A stretch of 64,000 nucleotides of DNA from Monosporascus cannonballus. Lineage: Eukaryota; Ascomycota; Sordariomycetes; Xylariales. Under the pieces are notes generated by a model, which saw only the letters and a list, made by a program, of their open reading frames with translations, was not told where the DNA came from and searched no databases. Made by a program: the position numbers and the translations under genes. Positions 34,001 through 47,500 of this stretch are shown piece by piece. Where the stretch lies: assembly GCA_004154925.1 (NCBI GenBank), contig QJNS01000120.1, positions 1 to 64,000 on the forward strand, given 5' to 3'. Positions within the stretch are counted from its first letter, which is position 1. Each line of letters begins with the position of its first letter.

Positions 34001-36950
34001 AAAAAACAACCTTTAAAACGAAATACGGATTATTTGAATATTTAATTATATTAATAAAACTTACGAACGTACCAGCAATTTTTCAATGGATAGTAAATTA
34101 TATGTTACGAAAATACCTCGATATTTTCGTTATTTGCTATCTCGACGACATTTTCATCTTTTCGGAAACGGAAAAAACATATACAAAATATATTTATAAA
34201 ATTCTTTAAGTTTTACAAAACGCATAATTACTTATTAACGTAAAAAAAATTAATTCCATATACAAAAAATGGAATATTTAAAACATATTATTACCCTAAA
34301 ACATATTAGAATAAACTCTAAAGAAATCGCAGTAATAATAAAATAACAAACGTTAACGATAATTAAAAAAGTACAGGCATTCCTTGTATTCGCCAATTAC
34401 TATAAGTTTATTCGAAACTTTAGCAGGATAGCTATATTTTTGATAAATTTTACGAAAAAAAAATTCAAATAAACGCCCGATACGGAAAGGGCATTTTAGG
34501 ATATTAAGGATATAATTACTAACGAACTAATATTAATTATATACGATTTAAACTATCCCGTCAAGTTAAAAACCGATATTTCGGATTACGTATTAAGCGT
34601 AATAATCAAATAACGAAATAATTAAGGCAAATTATATCTTATTATATTTTTTTCGTACAAATTAAAAAAAATCGAATTTAATTACGGCATTCCAAATAAA
34701 AATTTTATAATTGTTATTATGGCATTTCGGGAATTCAGATATTTCCTAAAAGGAAACTTGTACCAAATTAAGATTTATACGGATTATCAAAATCTTACCC
34801 GATTTACTACGACCAGGGAATTTATAGGACGATAATTAAAATATGTAAAAAAATTAGCGAACTTCGATTTCGTTATTATCCATAAAAAAAATCAAAAAAT
34901 AACAAAGCAAATACTTTAATCAGGTAACCAAACTTCGCAAAAAATTGGTTAAAATTAGTTATATAATTTTTAATATTACCATAAAAGGATATTTACGCTT
35001 ACGACAGATTACGATAATTTAAGTAATACCTTGCAATATATATTAGAAAATTTAATAATATAATGATAATCTTTTAAAAAATCAAAAAACGTACAAAATG
35101 CAAATTTTAAAAAGATATTAGAAAAATTTAATACGAAAAATATACAAATATTAATTACATAAATATTTAGAGATTTATAAATTCTTAAAACGACTTTAAC
35201 GTATATATTCTTTTCCTAAAATAAAATTAATAATATAAAAAATTATACGGTAATACGATATTTATGCCAGAGTAAAAGTTTAACTATATAAGCCATATAA
35301 AGAATTATAACTATTATTAATCGCAAAGTAACTATAATATTTAGTTATATTTAATTTCATTATTAAACTTTTTATGTTAAAAAATCCAATTACACAAATA
35401 TATTACGATAACATTTTCGTAATCGTCGATCGATTTACGAAATTTTCCTATTTTTTACTATATTATAAAGATACAAATACTGAATAATTAACATATATTT
35501 TTTTAAAATATATTTTCAACATATATAAATTACTAATAAAATTTATATTAAATAAAAAATCGATATTTGCATCAAAATTTTAACAAGGCTTTATAATACA
35601 AATTGGCCTAAATTATAAATTATCTAACATATTTAAACCTTAGACGGATAAATAAACAAAACGAATAAATTAAATTTTAAATATTTACTTACGATATTAT
35701 ATTAATTACGAACAAAATAATTAAATTAAAAAGTTACCGATTGTTTAATTAATTTACAATATTAACTATAATGAAAATATTAAAATAATATTTGCAAATA
35801 CAAATTTTAATTTTATTCCAAAAGTTTACAAAAAAACGTACGATAATAATTCAATTAATATTAAAACAATTTTTACCTTAAAATAATTACGATAATTATA
35901 TTAAAAAATGAACATAAAACTAGAATTTGTACGAAATTAAATAAATAAAGATTAAAATTAAAAAAAAAATAAAAAAAAATTAATTTTCGAAAAAGGGAAA
36001 ATAATTTTTTTATTATAAAAAATATTTAAACAAAACGACCTAACAAAAAACTCGATTTCAAATATATCGGTTTATACAAAATTGCCAAAAAAATCTTAAA
36101 AAATGATTATTAATTAAAATTCTTACCAAAAGTCAAATTCCATTTAATTTTTCATATTTCCTTATTTAAATTAATAATAAATACAATTAAAATATATACG
36201 GCACAAAATAACGTAAAAATAAAAAACGAACAAACGTACAAAATAAAGAAAATCTTCGATATACGAAAACAAAACGGACTTACTTAATACCTAATCAAAT
36301 GGAAAAGTACTCAGATTCCGAGAATACCTGGAAACCCGCCAAAAATCTCATTAACGCCTAACGCCTATTAAAAAACTTTTACTAATAACGACAGGCGCGT
36401 CCCAATTAACAATCGACCAATTAATAGCCAGGATATCGGGCCAATCGATTACGGCCTACGCTAACGTAATAACCGCAATAACGGCCTTTAACTGCTCTTA
36501 TTCCTAACACTTTTATTTTTTTAACTTATCTAATAATTAAAACTTACGTTATACTATAATAATACCTTTTAAACGAATTAATGCTTTTTATTTACGTAAA
36601 CGAATAAAACGAGAAAAAACTTTATTTATCTTTTCCTAATATTTACGTTAAACCTTAAAATAAAGCCGCTAAAATTTTAATAATCGTTTTTCGGCAAACG
36701 CTTTTTCACATTCTAAGTATTAATATTTCTAATAAATATTTTTCAAAAAACAATGAGAACAAAATATAACTTCGTAATCAAATTTGTTAAAGGCTTTTAC
36801 GAAATCAATACGATAAACGGTAAAAGAACGGGAAATACGACAAATTTTAAAAATACAAAATAACATAATTAAAAACAAAAAAAATACTTACCAAACGAAA
36901 AAAAGGAAAAAAAAAATCTTAAGAGCAAAATTTGAAAAAGGAGGAAATCG

Positions 36951-37333
36951 TATTACGACCCGACAAGCTCCGGTCTCAAAAAACGGTTAGGCAGAAACAT
37001 ACGGCCACCTCCCGGGTTACGTAACGGTAATCACTACCAAGCCAGCAATTATCAATAATCAAAGATAATCCCAAGTAATCGTAATTACCACTAACGGCGT
37101 AATTACGAATAATTAAGCTAAAAGGGAAAAAATATCTATATTTATTAATTCCATAATTTAAATAATTTTAACTTATAACATTTATTAATACGATATCATT
37201 ACCTAAAGCATTTTTAGCATTACGAAACGTAATACGATTACTATATCTATTGCTTAGATTCCCACGATACTTCTGCTAACATAAACCCGTCGACTTAAGG
37301 TTTAATAGTTGGTTAAACCGCCTAGCCGTCACA
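36951..37333 (+). repeat. 3' LTR of element B
   Basis: It starts TATTACGACCCGACAAGC and ends CTAGCCGTCACA just before the CCAAG duplication. Confidence 0.88.
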
Positions 37334-40300
37334 CCAAGACGTTACGTAACTAGCTCAAAGGTCTTAAGATACCAAGCACCTTAAGCCCTTTAAGCCGGCA
37401 AAAAATTTTAAAAAGCTTAACGGGCTAAAAAATTTAAACCATTTAAATACCTTGAGCCAAAATAAATACATATGTATTTATTATTTTTATAATTTAAATA
37501 GTTTTTATTTATAATCATAATTTATTATTTAAAATATTTTTAAATCTACAAAATATTATATTTTATTTTATTTATTATTTAAGTTTTTACGATATTTTTA
37601 TTAATATAAATCCGTATAATTAAAATTTAATAATTAAATCTTTTAACGGTTATAAATTATAAGTATTTATTTAATAATAATTTTAATATTTAAATAATAT
37701 TAATTAACATTATATATATTAATAAATAATCTAAGTAATTTATTTATTAAAATCTTAATTATTTGAATATTTAAAAAAAATCCAAATAAAAAGAATTTTC
37801 GAAACCGAAAAACCTGTTTAATAAAATTAGGTTATTTAATTAAATTTTATTACAAGATTTAAAAAAATTCTTAAACTTTTTAAATTATATTTTTTCGATA
37901 AATGTTTAATTAAATTATAATTATTTTTAATTTAATACCGAATATATTTTAAATATTTTCGTATTTAATTAATTATGTTTATTATATAAATACAACTTAT
38001 AATTAAATAATTTATTAAAAATATAATTATTTATTTTAAGTTTATTATAAAATATTATATTATTTTATTAAATAGAAAACGAAATTTAAAAATTATATAA
38101 ATTTATAATAATTAAGAATAATTTAAATAAATATTAATAAACAATTTCGAAATAATAAATAAAAATTAAAAATTAAAATATAAATTTAATAACTATAATA
38201 AAAGAGTTAATATTTAATTACAATAATACGTCAACTTAATTAATTGTTACATTAAATTAAAAATAAAAAAAATTAACAATTAAATTTTTCCACGGTTTGA
38301 AAAATGTATAAATAACTTTTTAAATTTAATAAATTTAACAATTTATAGTATTTTATTATTACAATAATTAAAATTAATACTTAATAATATATTAAATATA
38401 CCAAAAATATTAAAGGAATACACAATAATAAATTTTAATATATAATTAATATTAATGTTTTTTAACGTAATAATATGTTTTACAGCATAAAGCCAAAATT
38501 TATAAAATTAAAAGCTATTTATAAAAAAATTAAAACCAAATTAAATATTTTAATTATAACAAAATACAACATAAGATAATAGAATATAAAGTATTTAAAA
38601 ACCTCTGTTGAAATAATTAAAAACATATATTTAAAAAATAATTTAAAAAAACCAAAAACTGAAAATAAATTTATTAACATAATTTAGTTTTAATAGCTAT
38701 TAAATTTTTTATAATAAAAATTTAATAAGAATTATGATAATACGAACTCCGACGAAAAATACAAAAAATTAAAAAATTAATTTAACAAATATTGAAAATA
38801 TAATAAAAAAAATATTATAAAAATAATTACGCAAATATTAAGATTAAACGAAAAAATTTATTCCGGAAATTTTAATCGATTTAGCAAAATATATACCATA
38901 AATTGTCGACGACGAAAATTTTCCGATTACGAAAAATAAAAATAATATATTTATAAATAAATTACTTCTATTTATTATAAAGGATTCGATTTTTTAAACC
39001 GTATTGTAAATAACAAAAATAATAAATAATAATATTAATATTTTCAATTTATAAACCCAGAAGATATTCTATAATTAGTCAAAACAAAAAATTAAACCGA
39101 AAAGAAAATAATACTTATAAAAAACCTTTTTTTATTATTATTAATAACATATTTATTAAAAGAAAAAAGAATTAATTTAATATATAATAAAAGATACTAT
39201 CAAAGAATTATTACGGATTTTTATTTTTAATTAATATTTATTATAAATCGTTAAAAAGAATTATTAAGGAAAAAATATCTTAATTTATAAGAAAACTTTA
39301 AAACGATAATTAAAGTAACGTATCATAAAATATAATTAAAATGTAAGAAAATAATTTATTTAATAAGAAAAATAATTATAACAAAATTAAAAATAATTAA
39401 TATAATTCGAAAAGATAATATGCCAACAATAACAATATATATAATAACTTAACGTATTAAAGGAAAAAATATAAATAGAATTCGATAAATTCGAATAAAA
39501 TTAAAAATAAAATTATTTATAAAAAATTTCGAAAATAACGATTTTTAAAAAAATTAAAAAGAATTCTTACAAAAGGTTTTAAATATAACAATAAAAGCTA
39601 TTAATAACTTTATAATGTTAAATATACGAATTAAAATATATTAATATATTATAACGGTAAATTACGAAATTTTAAACGGGAATCATATTATATTAAATAT
39701 AATTAATAAGTTTAAATTTATATGAAGACATAAATTAAAACCATATACAATAATACATACCGAAGATTAAGAATTCGTTTACTATAAAAGGAAAATTATA
39801 CGCAAAACTAATTATTTTAAGATTTTTATCTAAAAATAATACGAAATAATTAATTTCGATATTATTTTATTTAAAAATTACGATATAATTTTAAGATTAT
39901 TATAAATACGTTAGTACGAAATCTGAATTAATAAAAGAATTAATTAAATAAAGTTCGCCTTATATCTTATTAATAGATAAGAAAAAAGAAAATTAAAATC
40001 TTAATATTCGATTAACAATAACGATAAATGTAAATATAAAGATATAATAAAACCCTTATTACTGAAAAAGATAAAACATAAAAAAAACGAATATCAAAAA
40101 AAATATAACATATCGTTATTATTATTAAAACAAAATTAAATTAATTAAATAACGATTAAAATAATAGCCTTAAAAATTAGAAAATTTAATTAATATATTA
40201 TTATAATACTATAGATATAAGGGATTTCTTAAGAAAAAACTTAATACGAAATTATTAGAATATAGCGAATAAAATTTTAAAAAAAAACTTTTAAAAAAGG

Positions 40301-43300
40301 GTTTAGACAACGTTTTACGTTATTTATAATTTTAACAAAAATAAATTACATATTTTTAATGAATATGTGGAAAATCGGTTATAAAAAGGATAAATTCGAC
40401 TTTCGAAATTACTAGCAAAATATCTTATATTTTTCGTACCTTAAAAAATAAAGAATTATAACTTATAATTCATTATTAATAATTGAATAATATTATTATT
40501 CAAATCGAATAGTATTATCCCGAATTACAGAAATAAAAAACCGATTTTATAAAACCGAACAATTTATAATATTCGGTTTTAAAAATATATATAACCTTAT
40601 TAAAATTAAGAAAAAATATAAATAAAAAATAACCTTCAAAACCAAATAGGGATTATTTAAGTATTTAATTATACTAATAAAACCTACGAACGTATTAATA
40701 ACTTTTTAACGAATAATAAACTATATATTACGAAAATACCTTTATATTTTTATTATTTACTATCTTAACAATATCCTTATTTTCCCTGAAACGGAAAAAA
40801 CATATATAAGATATATTTATAAAACTTTTTAAGCTTTATAAAACGTAAAATTATTTATTAACGCAAAAAAAAGTTAATATTATATATAGAAAATAAAATA
40901 TCTGGGATATATTATGACCTTAAAATATATTAAAATAAACATTAAAAAGATCGTTATAATTATAAAATAATAAATGTTAATTACGGTCAAGAAAATATAA
41001 GTATTTTTCGGATTCTTTAATAATTATAAAAAACCTATTCGAAATTTTAGCAAAATAATTATATTTATAACGAATTTTACGAAAACAAATTTTTAAATAA
41101 ATATCAAATACGGAAAAAATATTTTAAGATATTAAAAATACGATTATTAACAAACTAATATTAATTATATACGATTTAAACCGTTTGGTTAAATTAAAAA
41201 CCGATATTTCGTATTAAATATTAAGCGTAATAATCGGATAATAAAATAATTAAAGCAAATTACACTTTATTATATTCTTTTTATACAAATTTAAAAAAAG
41301 CAGAATTTAATTACGGCATTTCAAAGGTTTAAATATTTTCTAAAAAAAACTTATATTAAATTAAAATTTATATAGATTATTCAAATTTTATTCGATTTAT
41401 CATAACCAAAAAAGTTGTGGAATAATAATTAAAATACGCAAAACAACTAGCAAATTTCGATTTCGATATTATCTATAAAAAAAACCTTAAAAATAACAAA
41501 GCAAATACCTTAAACAAACGACCGGACTTCGAAAAAAGCTTGGTCAAAATTAGCCATATAATTTTCGATACTACCATAAAAAAATATTTATTCTTACGAC
41601 AGATTACGATAATTTGGGTAATACTTTTTGATATATATCAAAAAACTTAGCAGTATAACGATAATTTCCTAAAAAACTCAAAAATAAATAAGATATAGAT
41701 TCCAGAAGGTTATTAGAAATATCTAATACAAAATATGTACGAATATTAGCTACATAAATATCCAGGGATCCACAAAACCCTAAAACGGCTTTAACGCATA
41801 TATTCCTTTCCTAAAATAAAAATAACAGTATAGAAAATGATACAGCAATATAATATTTGCGTAAAAATAAAAACTTAACGACATAAACTATATAAAAAAT
41901 TACAACTATTATTAGTTATATAACGATTATAATATTTAATTATATTTAACTTTATTATTAAACTTTGTATATCAAAAAATAAAATTACGGAAATATATTA
42001 TGATAATATTTTCGTAATCGTTAACCGATTTACGAAGATTTCTTATTTTTTACCATATTAAGAAAATACAAATGCCGAGTAACTAACAAATATTTTTTTA
42101 AATGTATTTTTAATATATACGAATTATTAATAAATATTATCTTAAACAAAAAATCGATACTCGTATTTAAATTACAAATTATTTAACGGATTTAAACCTT
42201 AAATAAATAAATAAATAAAACGAATAAACCAAACTTTAAATACCTATTTATAATATTACATTAATTACAAAGAAAATGATTAAATTAAAAAAGTATTTAT
42301 TATATAATTAACTTATAATATTAATTATTACGAAAATATTAAAATAATATTAATAAATGCAAATTTTATTTTTATTTTTGAAATTTGTAAAAAGATATGT
42401 AATAACAATTTAATTAATATCAAAATAATTCTTGCATTAAAATATTTACAACAGCTATATTAAAAAGTAAAAATAAAACAAGAATTCGAACCTAATTAAA
42501 TAAACAAATATTATAATTTCAGACAATTAAAAAAAATTAATTTTCGCAAAAAGAAAAATAATTTTCTTCGTTACCCAAAATATTTAAATAAAATAACCTA
42601 ACAGAAAATTCGATTTTAATTATATCAATTTTTATAAAATCACCAAAAGAATCTTATAAAATAATTATTAATTAAAACTGCCACCAAAAATCAAATTTTA
42701 TTTGATTTTCTTCCGCTTTTTTATTCGAATTAATAACAAAAATAATTAAAATATATACAGTATGAAATAATATAAAAATAAAAGACGAATAAATATACGA
42801 AATAAAAAAAATCCTCGATATACGAAAATAAAACGGATTTACTTAATATTTAATTAAGTAAAAAAAGAATATCCGGATTTCGAAAATATTTAAAAACCCG
42901 TCAAAAATTTTATTAATATTTAATACTTACTAAAAAATTTTTATTAATAATAAAGGGCGCATCCTAATTAACGGTCAACTAATTAATAACCGGAATATCG
43001 GATTAGCCGACTAAAAACGCGGCCTGTATTAACGTAATAATTATAATAATAACCTTTAATTATTTCCATTGCTTAAATATCGCAACGAAATATTTTAATA
43101 CTATAACGACGAAATAACCGCCTTTATTTTTGCAAACGGTCCAATTTGTTAATAGCCGTTTGTAACGTTTTGCAAACTTACTTTTTTTACATTTTAAACG
43201 ATTTTTTTTATTTAAATGTTTTTAATATTCGGTTTTTAAAGGACCAAAAATATCGTTAAAAAAACCGTAATAAATATAACGCATATATTTTTAGAACAAA

Positions 43301-43534
43301 CTTCGAATAACTTTATATTCCATACTATCTTTTTTATAACGAAAATAAAACAATATTTTAAAATTTAAACGGTTAATACGTTTTAAAAAAGTAAAAACGT
43401 TAATATATTTACGAAACATGGATTTTTTAATACGACTCGATATAATTAATATAAAAAAAGAAAAGTTACTTATTAAAATAAATAACGTAATAATTTAATT
43501 TTTAAAAACAGCAATCTTGGAAAAGAGGAAATTA

Positions 43535-43929
43535 TAATATGATCTAACGGTTTTAACTCCTGGAAAACGGTCGGAAACTTAAAAAGGTTAGGTTCCGAAC
43601 TTAGCTAAAACGTTACGTAATTAACTTAAAGGTTTTAAGGTGCCAAATACCTTAAGCTTTTTAAGCCGGCAAAAAAGCTCAAAAAACTTAACAGGCTTAA
43701 AAGTTTAAACTACTTAAATACTTTAAGCCAAAATAAACATATATACGTTTATTATTTTCATAATTTAAATAACTTTAATTTATAACGATAATTCGTTATC
43801 CCAAATACTTTTAGTATTACGAAACGTAATACGTTACTATATTTATTATTCAGATTCTTACGATATTCTTGTCAATATAAACCCGTATAACTAAGGTTTA
43901 ATAATTGGTTAAACCCTTTAGCCGTCACA
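43535..43929 (+). repeat. 3' LTR of element C (type C U3)
   Basis: It starts TAATATGATCTAACGG and ends TAGCCGTCACA, followed by TGATA. The R/U5 half is shared with the other chromodomain families and the U3 is its own. Confidence 0.82.
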
Positions 43930-43934
43930 TGATA

Positions 43935-44328
43935 TCTTATAGGCATTTTTTTACGGGGGTTCGATTCCCTCGCCTGAGAAGGAGGAGGACGAAGGTCTGG
44001 AGGAGTAGTAGGGGGGTCGTTGCTGGATCGTTATGTGGTCTCGTCGTTTTTTTTTTTTTGATTTTTAAGTTTTTAAATACCCGTCGAGTATAATGCCGGA
44101 GCTTTGCTAATAACTGGCAGCTTATTACCCAAATAAATAAAATTATTATTATTATTTTATTTTATCTTTAAGTTTTTTTATTTCCTTTTATATTTCCGTT
44201 TTAATTTTTTATTTACGTTATTCGATAGCTTTTACGAATTCTTTTCGTTATTATGCTTTTTTTACCGTATTAAGTATTACTGGTTACGGCCGTACTTTTT
44301 ATAACTAAACTGTTTTTTAATTTTAAAT
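43935..44328. other. Unmutated spacer with a tRNA T-arm-like sequence
   Basis: This short balanced-composition patch lies between heavily mutated elements. GGGGGTTCGATTCCCTC (43957-43973) is a textbook tRNA T-arm/B box with pairing stem. No matching acceptor or D arm is found next to it. A poly-T run follows at 44046-44060, then AT-rich microsatellite (TTATTATTATTA near 44142). It could be the 3' half of a tRNA-derived repeat split by element C. Not called as a tRNA gene. Confidence 0.4.
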
Positions 44329-44544
44329 TGTTACAGGCTAAAGCCTATAGAGCAGCTCGGGCTTACGGAGCGAGCTTCTTAGCTCGAGCTCACCCATATG
44401 TATATAGGGAGCAGCCACCTCGCTGGTGGCTAACTATTTCTCCCTTTCTCTTTTTACCTTAAATATAAACCTTCGTTAGGCCGTACCTCCGTTTAACTTG
44501 CGCATTATGCCCGTTATATATATTCAAAATTATAATTTATTACA
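44329..44544 (+). repeat. LTR of relic F, unmutated
   Basis: TG...CA ends. It has an inverted AGCTCGGGC/GAGCGAGCTTC-type core near 44355-44395 and little RIP damage, as expected for a sequence without a second copy nearby. Confidence 0.6.
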
Positions 44545-47500
44545 GTTTTCAGGAAATTAAGTAAAAGCGAAACGTTTCCCAAAAATACCCTAATTACGGA
44601 TAATAAGCCAAAAAAAGTTTTATAACGAAAAAACTGCAAAGTAATATAACCGACAAAACCGTAAGCGAGTTTACGGTGCTAACTTTATCGGGAACCATTA
44701 AGAAAAACTTATAATACTAATTATTCGTAAATATATTTCAAAAATTTAATATATAGCAGGAAAAATTTGCTAAATTGGTTTTGAACCGTAACGAAACCAT
44801 AAATAACTTATTAAACCGGATAACGGAAATAAAAAAATACCTTTTTATAAAATGGAAAAAAAGAACCCTTATAAAATAAGACCCGCTTTATTAAGAACTT
44901 ACGGTAGGCCCGCCACTTAATAACACGTTTACAGGAACGAATCGTAAACCTATAAAATAGCTTTTATAAAACGGAAAATAAAAAACGTTCCGTTTGTTTT
45001 TCGTTAAATTCCGTATAAAGGTAAAAAAAAAAACCGTCTTATTTTTAATTTTTCTATAATAATTTACTTAGGTATTATAATATTTGTAGTTACCGAAAAA
45101 TAATGATAACTTAATTATTAATTCGAAAATAAATACATAATATAATCCGTTAGAAAATAATTATAATATATAAGGTAAAATAATAATTAATAATTTTAAA
45201 ATTATTTATTAAATTTTAAACTTAAATTGGCCAAATATAAAGGCTTAATATAACCTTTAATAACTTAAGTAATTTTCCTAAATGCCGGTATTAATACGTA
45301 ATTTTATAACGCATTAATTACGAAAAATATATTTTACGATAATTATAACCATTAAATATATAAAATAAAAAAAGTAATTAATTATTTAAAATTTTTATCC
45401 GATTATTATATAAGCAAAAAAAATAACGATTTAATATTATGGTAAAAAGGGTAAAATAATTAATTAATAATAATATATTGATTAAATAAATAAACCGGTT
45501 AAAATAATAAATATTTAAAAAAAAAATATTTATAATAAATATTACGTAATTAATTACGTTAATTTATAACCTTATAAATTAATAACGAAATAATCGAAAA
45601 ATTCGATCCAAAAATGGTTCAAAATAGGATTCGGATAACCGGCCTTATGCGAAATAGTTTTTCGATAATAAGGTAAAAGTTCGGAAACGGAAAAAACAAT
45701 ATTTCCATTACGTTATTACGAATTATTCGAATTAAAAATGCCTTAAATATAAACTTACAAAACGGTTTCGTCCGGTTAAAACGGAAATTACGGCAACAAA
45801 TTTGTAGGATACCGTTAACGGGAATAACGATTTAAATAACGAAAATTTAAAAAAGTAATCTTTATTAAAATTATTGGTAAAAGGAAAACATAATAAAAGA
45901 AAAATTGCAAAAAATTAATAATAAATTAAATAATACCTTTTCTATATTAAACATCTTAATTAAAAATATTATATATATATATATGTTTTAATCGATAATA
46001 AATATATTTATTATTTCCTATTTAATTAATAATTAATTTGCCGTTTAAAATTATAATATATATTTATTATATTTTATCGATTAAAATTGGCGAAAAACAG
46101 TAAGCTTATAATAACTACGATCCGAAAAATTATTTATACTAACCTAAATTTAAACGGCCACCTAAAACGAATCTGGGGGTACGTAATTAAAATTTTATTT
46201 TACTTTTTTATATTAAAAACACCTTGGATAAAATATAATAATATTATATATAAAGCAAAATAACGGTTTATCCGCTTTACGAATAACGTTACCGTACTTA
46301 TATTATGCAAAAAAAAATAATTTAATAAAAAGCTTAAAAACTGTTTAAAAGGGCGGCTATAAATATATAAAAAGCCCGCCTAATAACAACTGCGACTTTT
46401 ACGGTAATAACGCGGCAAAACCGCCGTAAAAAAACAGAATATAATTATTCGTAATTTTTATAAAAGATATTAATAAGGTCTTAAAGATAAAACCGCAATT
46501 AACCTTTAAGAATATAACGGAACGTTTTTTTAAGGAAATACGGAAATTCCAAAACCTTTTTGTAAATAACGAAAATTCGTTATTATTATTTTATCGTAAT
46601 AATAACGACGTAACGATAAACCTGGAAATAAATATTTCGAATTAAAAAAAAGCAATCTTATAAAGATTTTTATACGGAATATTTAAAAAAATTATTAATT
46701 TTACGTAAAATATTTATAAATTTGTTCGACAAAACCTGGATTTGAATTAATATTTTTTCCGCAAGTACCCCGATATTATTCGTAAAAAAGCTTAATAAGA
46801 GTTTACGGTTTTGCGTAAATTATAAGGAATTAAATAAGATTACGAAATAAAACCGTTATTTTTTTCCGTTATTAAAAAAAACGTTACAAATCTTATTATA
46901 GGCCCGGTAGTTTACGAAATTTAACGTTCGAACGGCCTTTTATTAATTACATTTTTATTAAAGAAAAAAATGGAAAATTACGTTCCGTATATATTTCGAG
47001 TTTTTCGAATAATTAATATATTTATTCGATTTTAACAGTATACTGGTTACTCTTTAACATTATATTAATATTACGTTAAAACGTTATCTTAATAACTTTT
47101 ATTCCTTATATATAAACGATATGTTAATTTATTCGTCCGGTTTTTAAATTAATTATATAGCTAAGATTAAATTAATATTTCGCTCTTTAACGAAAATTAA
47201 ATTAAAGTTGAACCCGGATAAATGCGAATTCGTAATTTAGAAAATAAAATACTTAAGATTTATTATTAAAATCAAAATAAACTTAAAAATTAATTCTATA
47301 AAAATAATTATTATTTAGAAATAAAAGGTTTTTATTAACGTAAAAAAAGTTAAAAACTTTATCGGGTTCGTTAACTTTTACCGAACTTTTATAAAAACCT
47401 TTAACGAAATAATAATTCCCCATTTATAACTAATTAAAAAAAACCTTTTTCCGCTGAAAAAACAAAAAATTCTAAGCTTTTAACCGATTTAAAAAAAATT

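Larger units (their letters stand above)
30663..37333 (+). mobile_element. Chromodomain Ty3/Gypsy element B, complete, 6671 bp
   Basis: LTRs are at 30663-31047 and 36951-37333. The CCAAG duplication (30658-30662 and 37334-37338) lies inside the 5' LTR of element C. Plus-strand relics in order: gag knuckle near 31915-31960 (C-VN-C-GKMG-Y-KAYK-Y, last two ligands lost by G-to-A/C-to-T-type changes), RT with CYLDDIFIFS (YLDD 34138-34149), RNase H, integrase, chromodomain with KYSDSENTW near 36300, and a polypurine tract before the 3' LTR. Many stops. Confidence 0.92.
30588..43929 (+). mobile_element. Chromodomain Ty3/Gypsy element C, heavily RIP-degraded, interrupted
   Basis: Insertion is marked by CGATA (30583-30587) and TGATA (43930-43934). 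The 5' LTR is split (30588-30662 and 37339-37654) and the 3' LTR is 43535-43929. Its own length is about 6.67 kb. The plus-strand frame relics are far more eroded than in A1 or B: zinc knuckle near 38550 reads KYFNYNKIQHK and the RT box near 40765 reads YLNNILIF (both Asp to Asn). It has been through more RIP than the element inside it, so it is older. Confidence 0.85.

Noticed and set aside
43935..44000. A functional tRNA gene
   Set aside because: Only the T-arm is convincing. D-arm, anticodon loop and acceptor pairing are not found in contiguous sequence.
43905..44093. 62-codon open frame starting in the 3' LTR of element C
   Set aside because: It crosses the LTR end and the target duplication, so it cannot be an ancestral gene.
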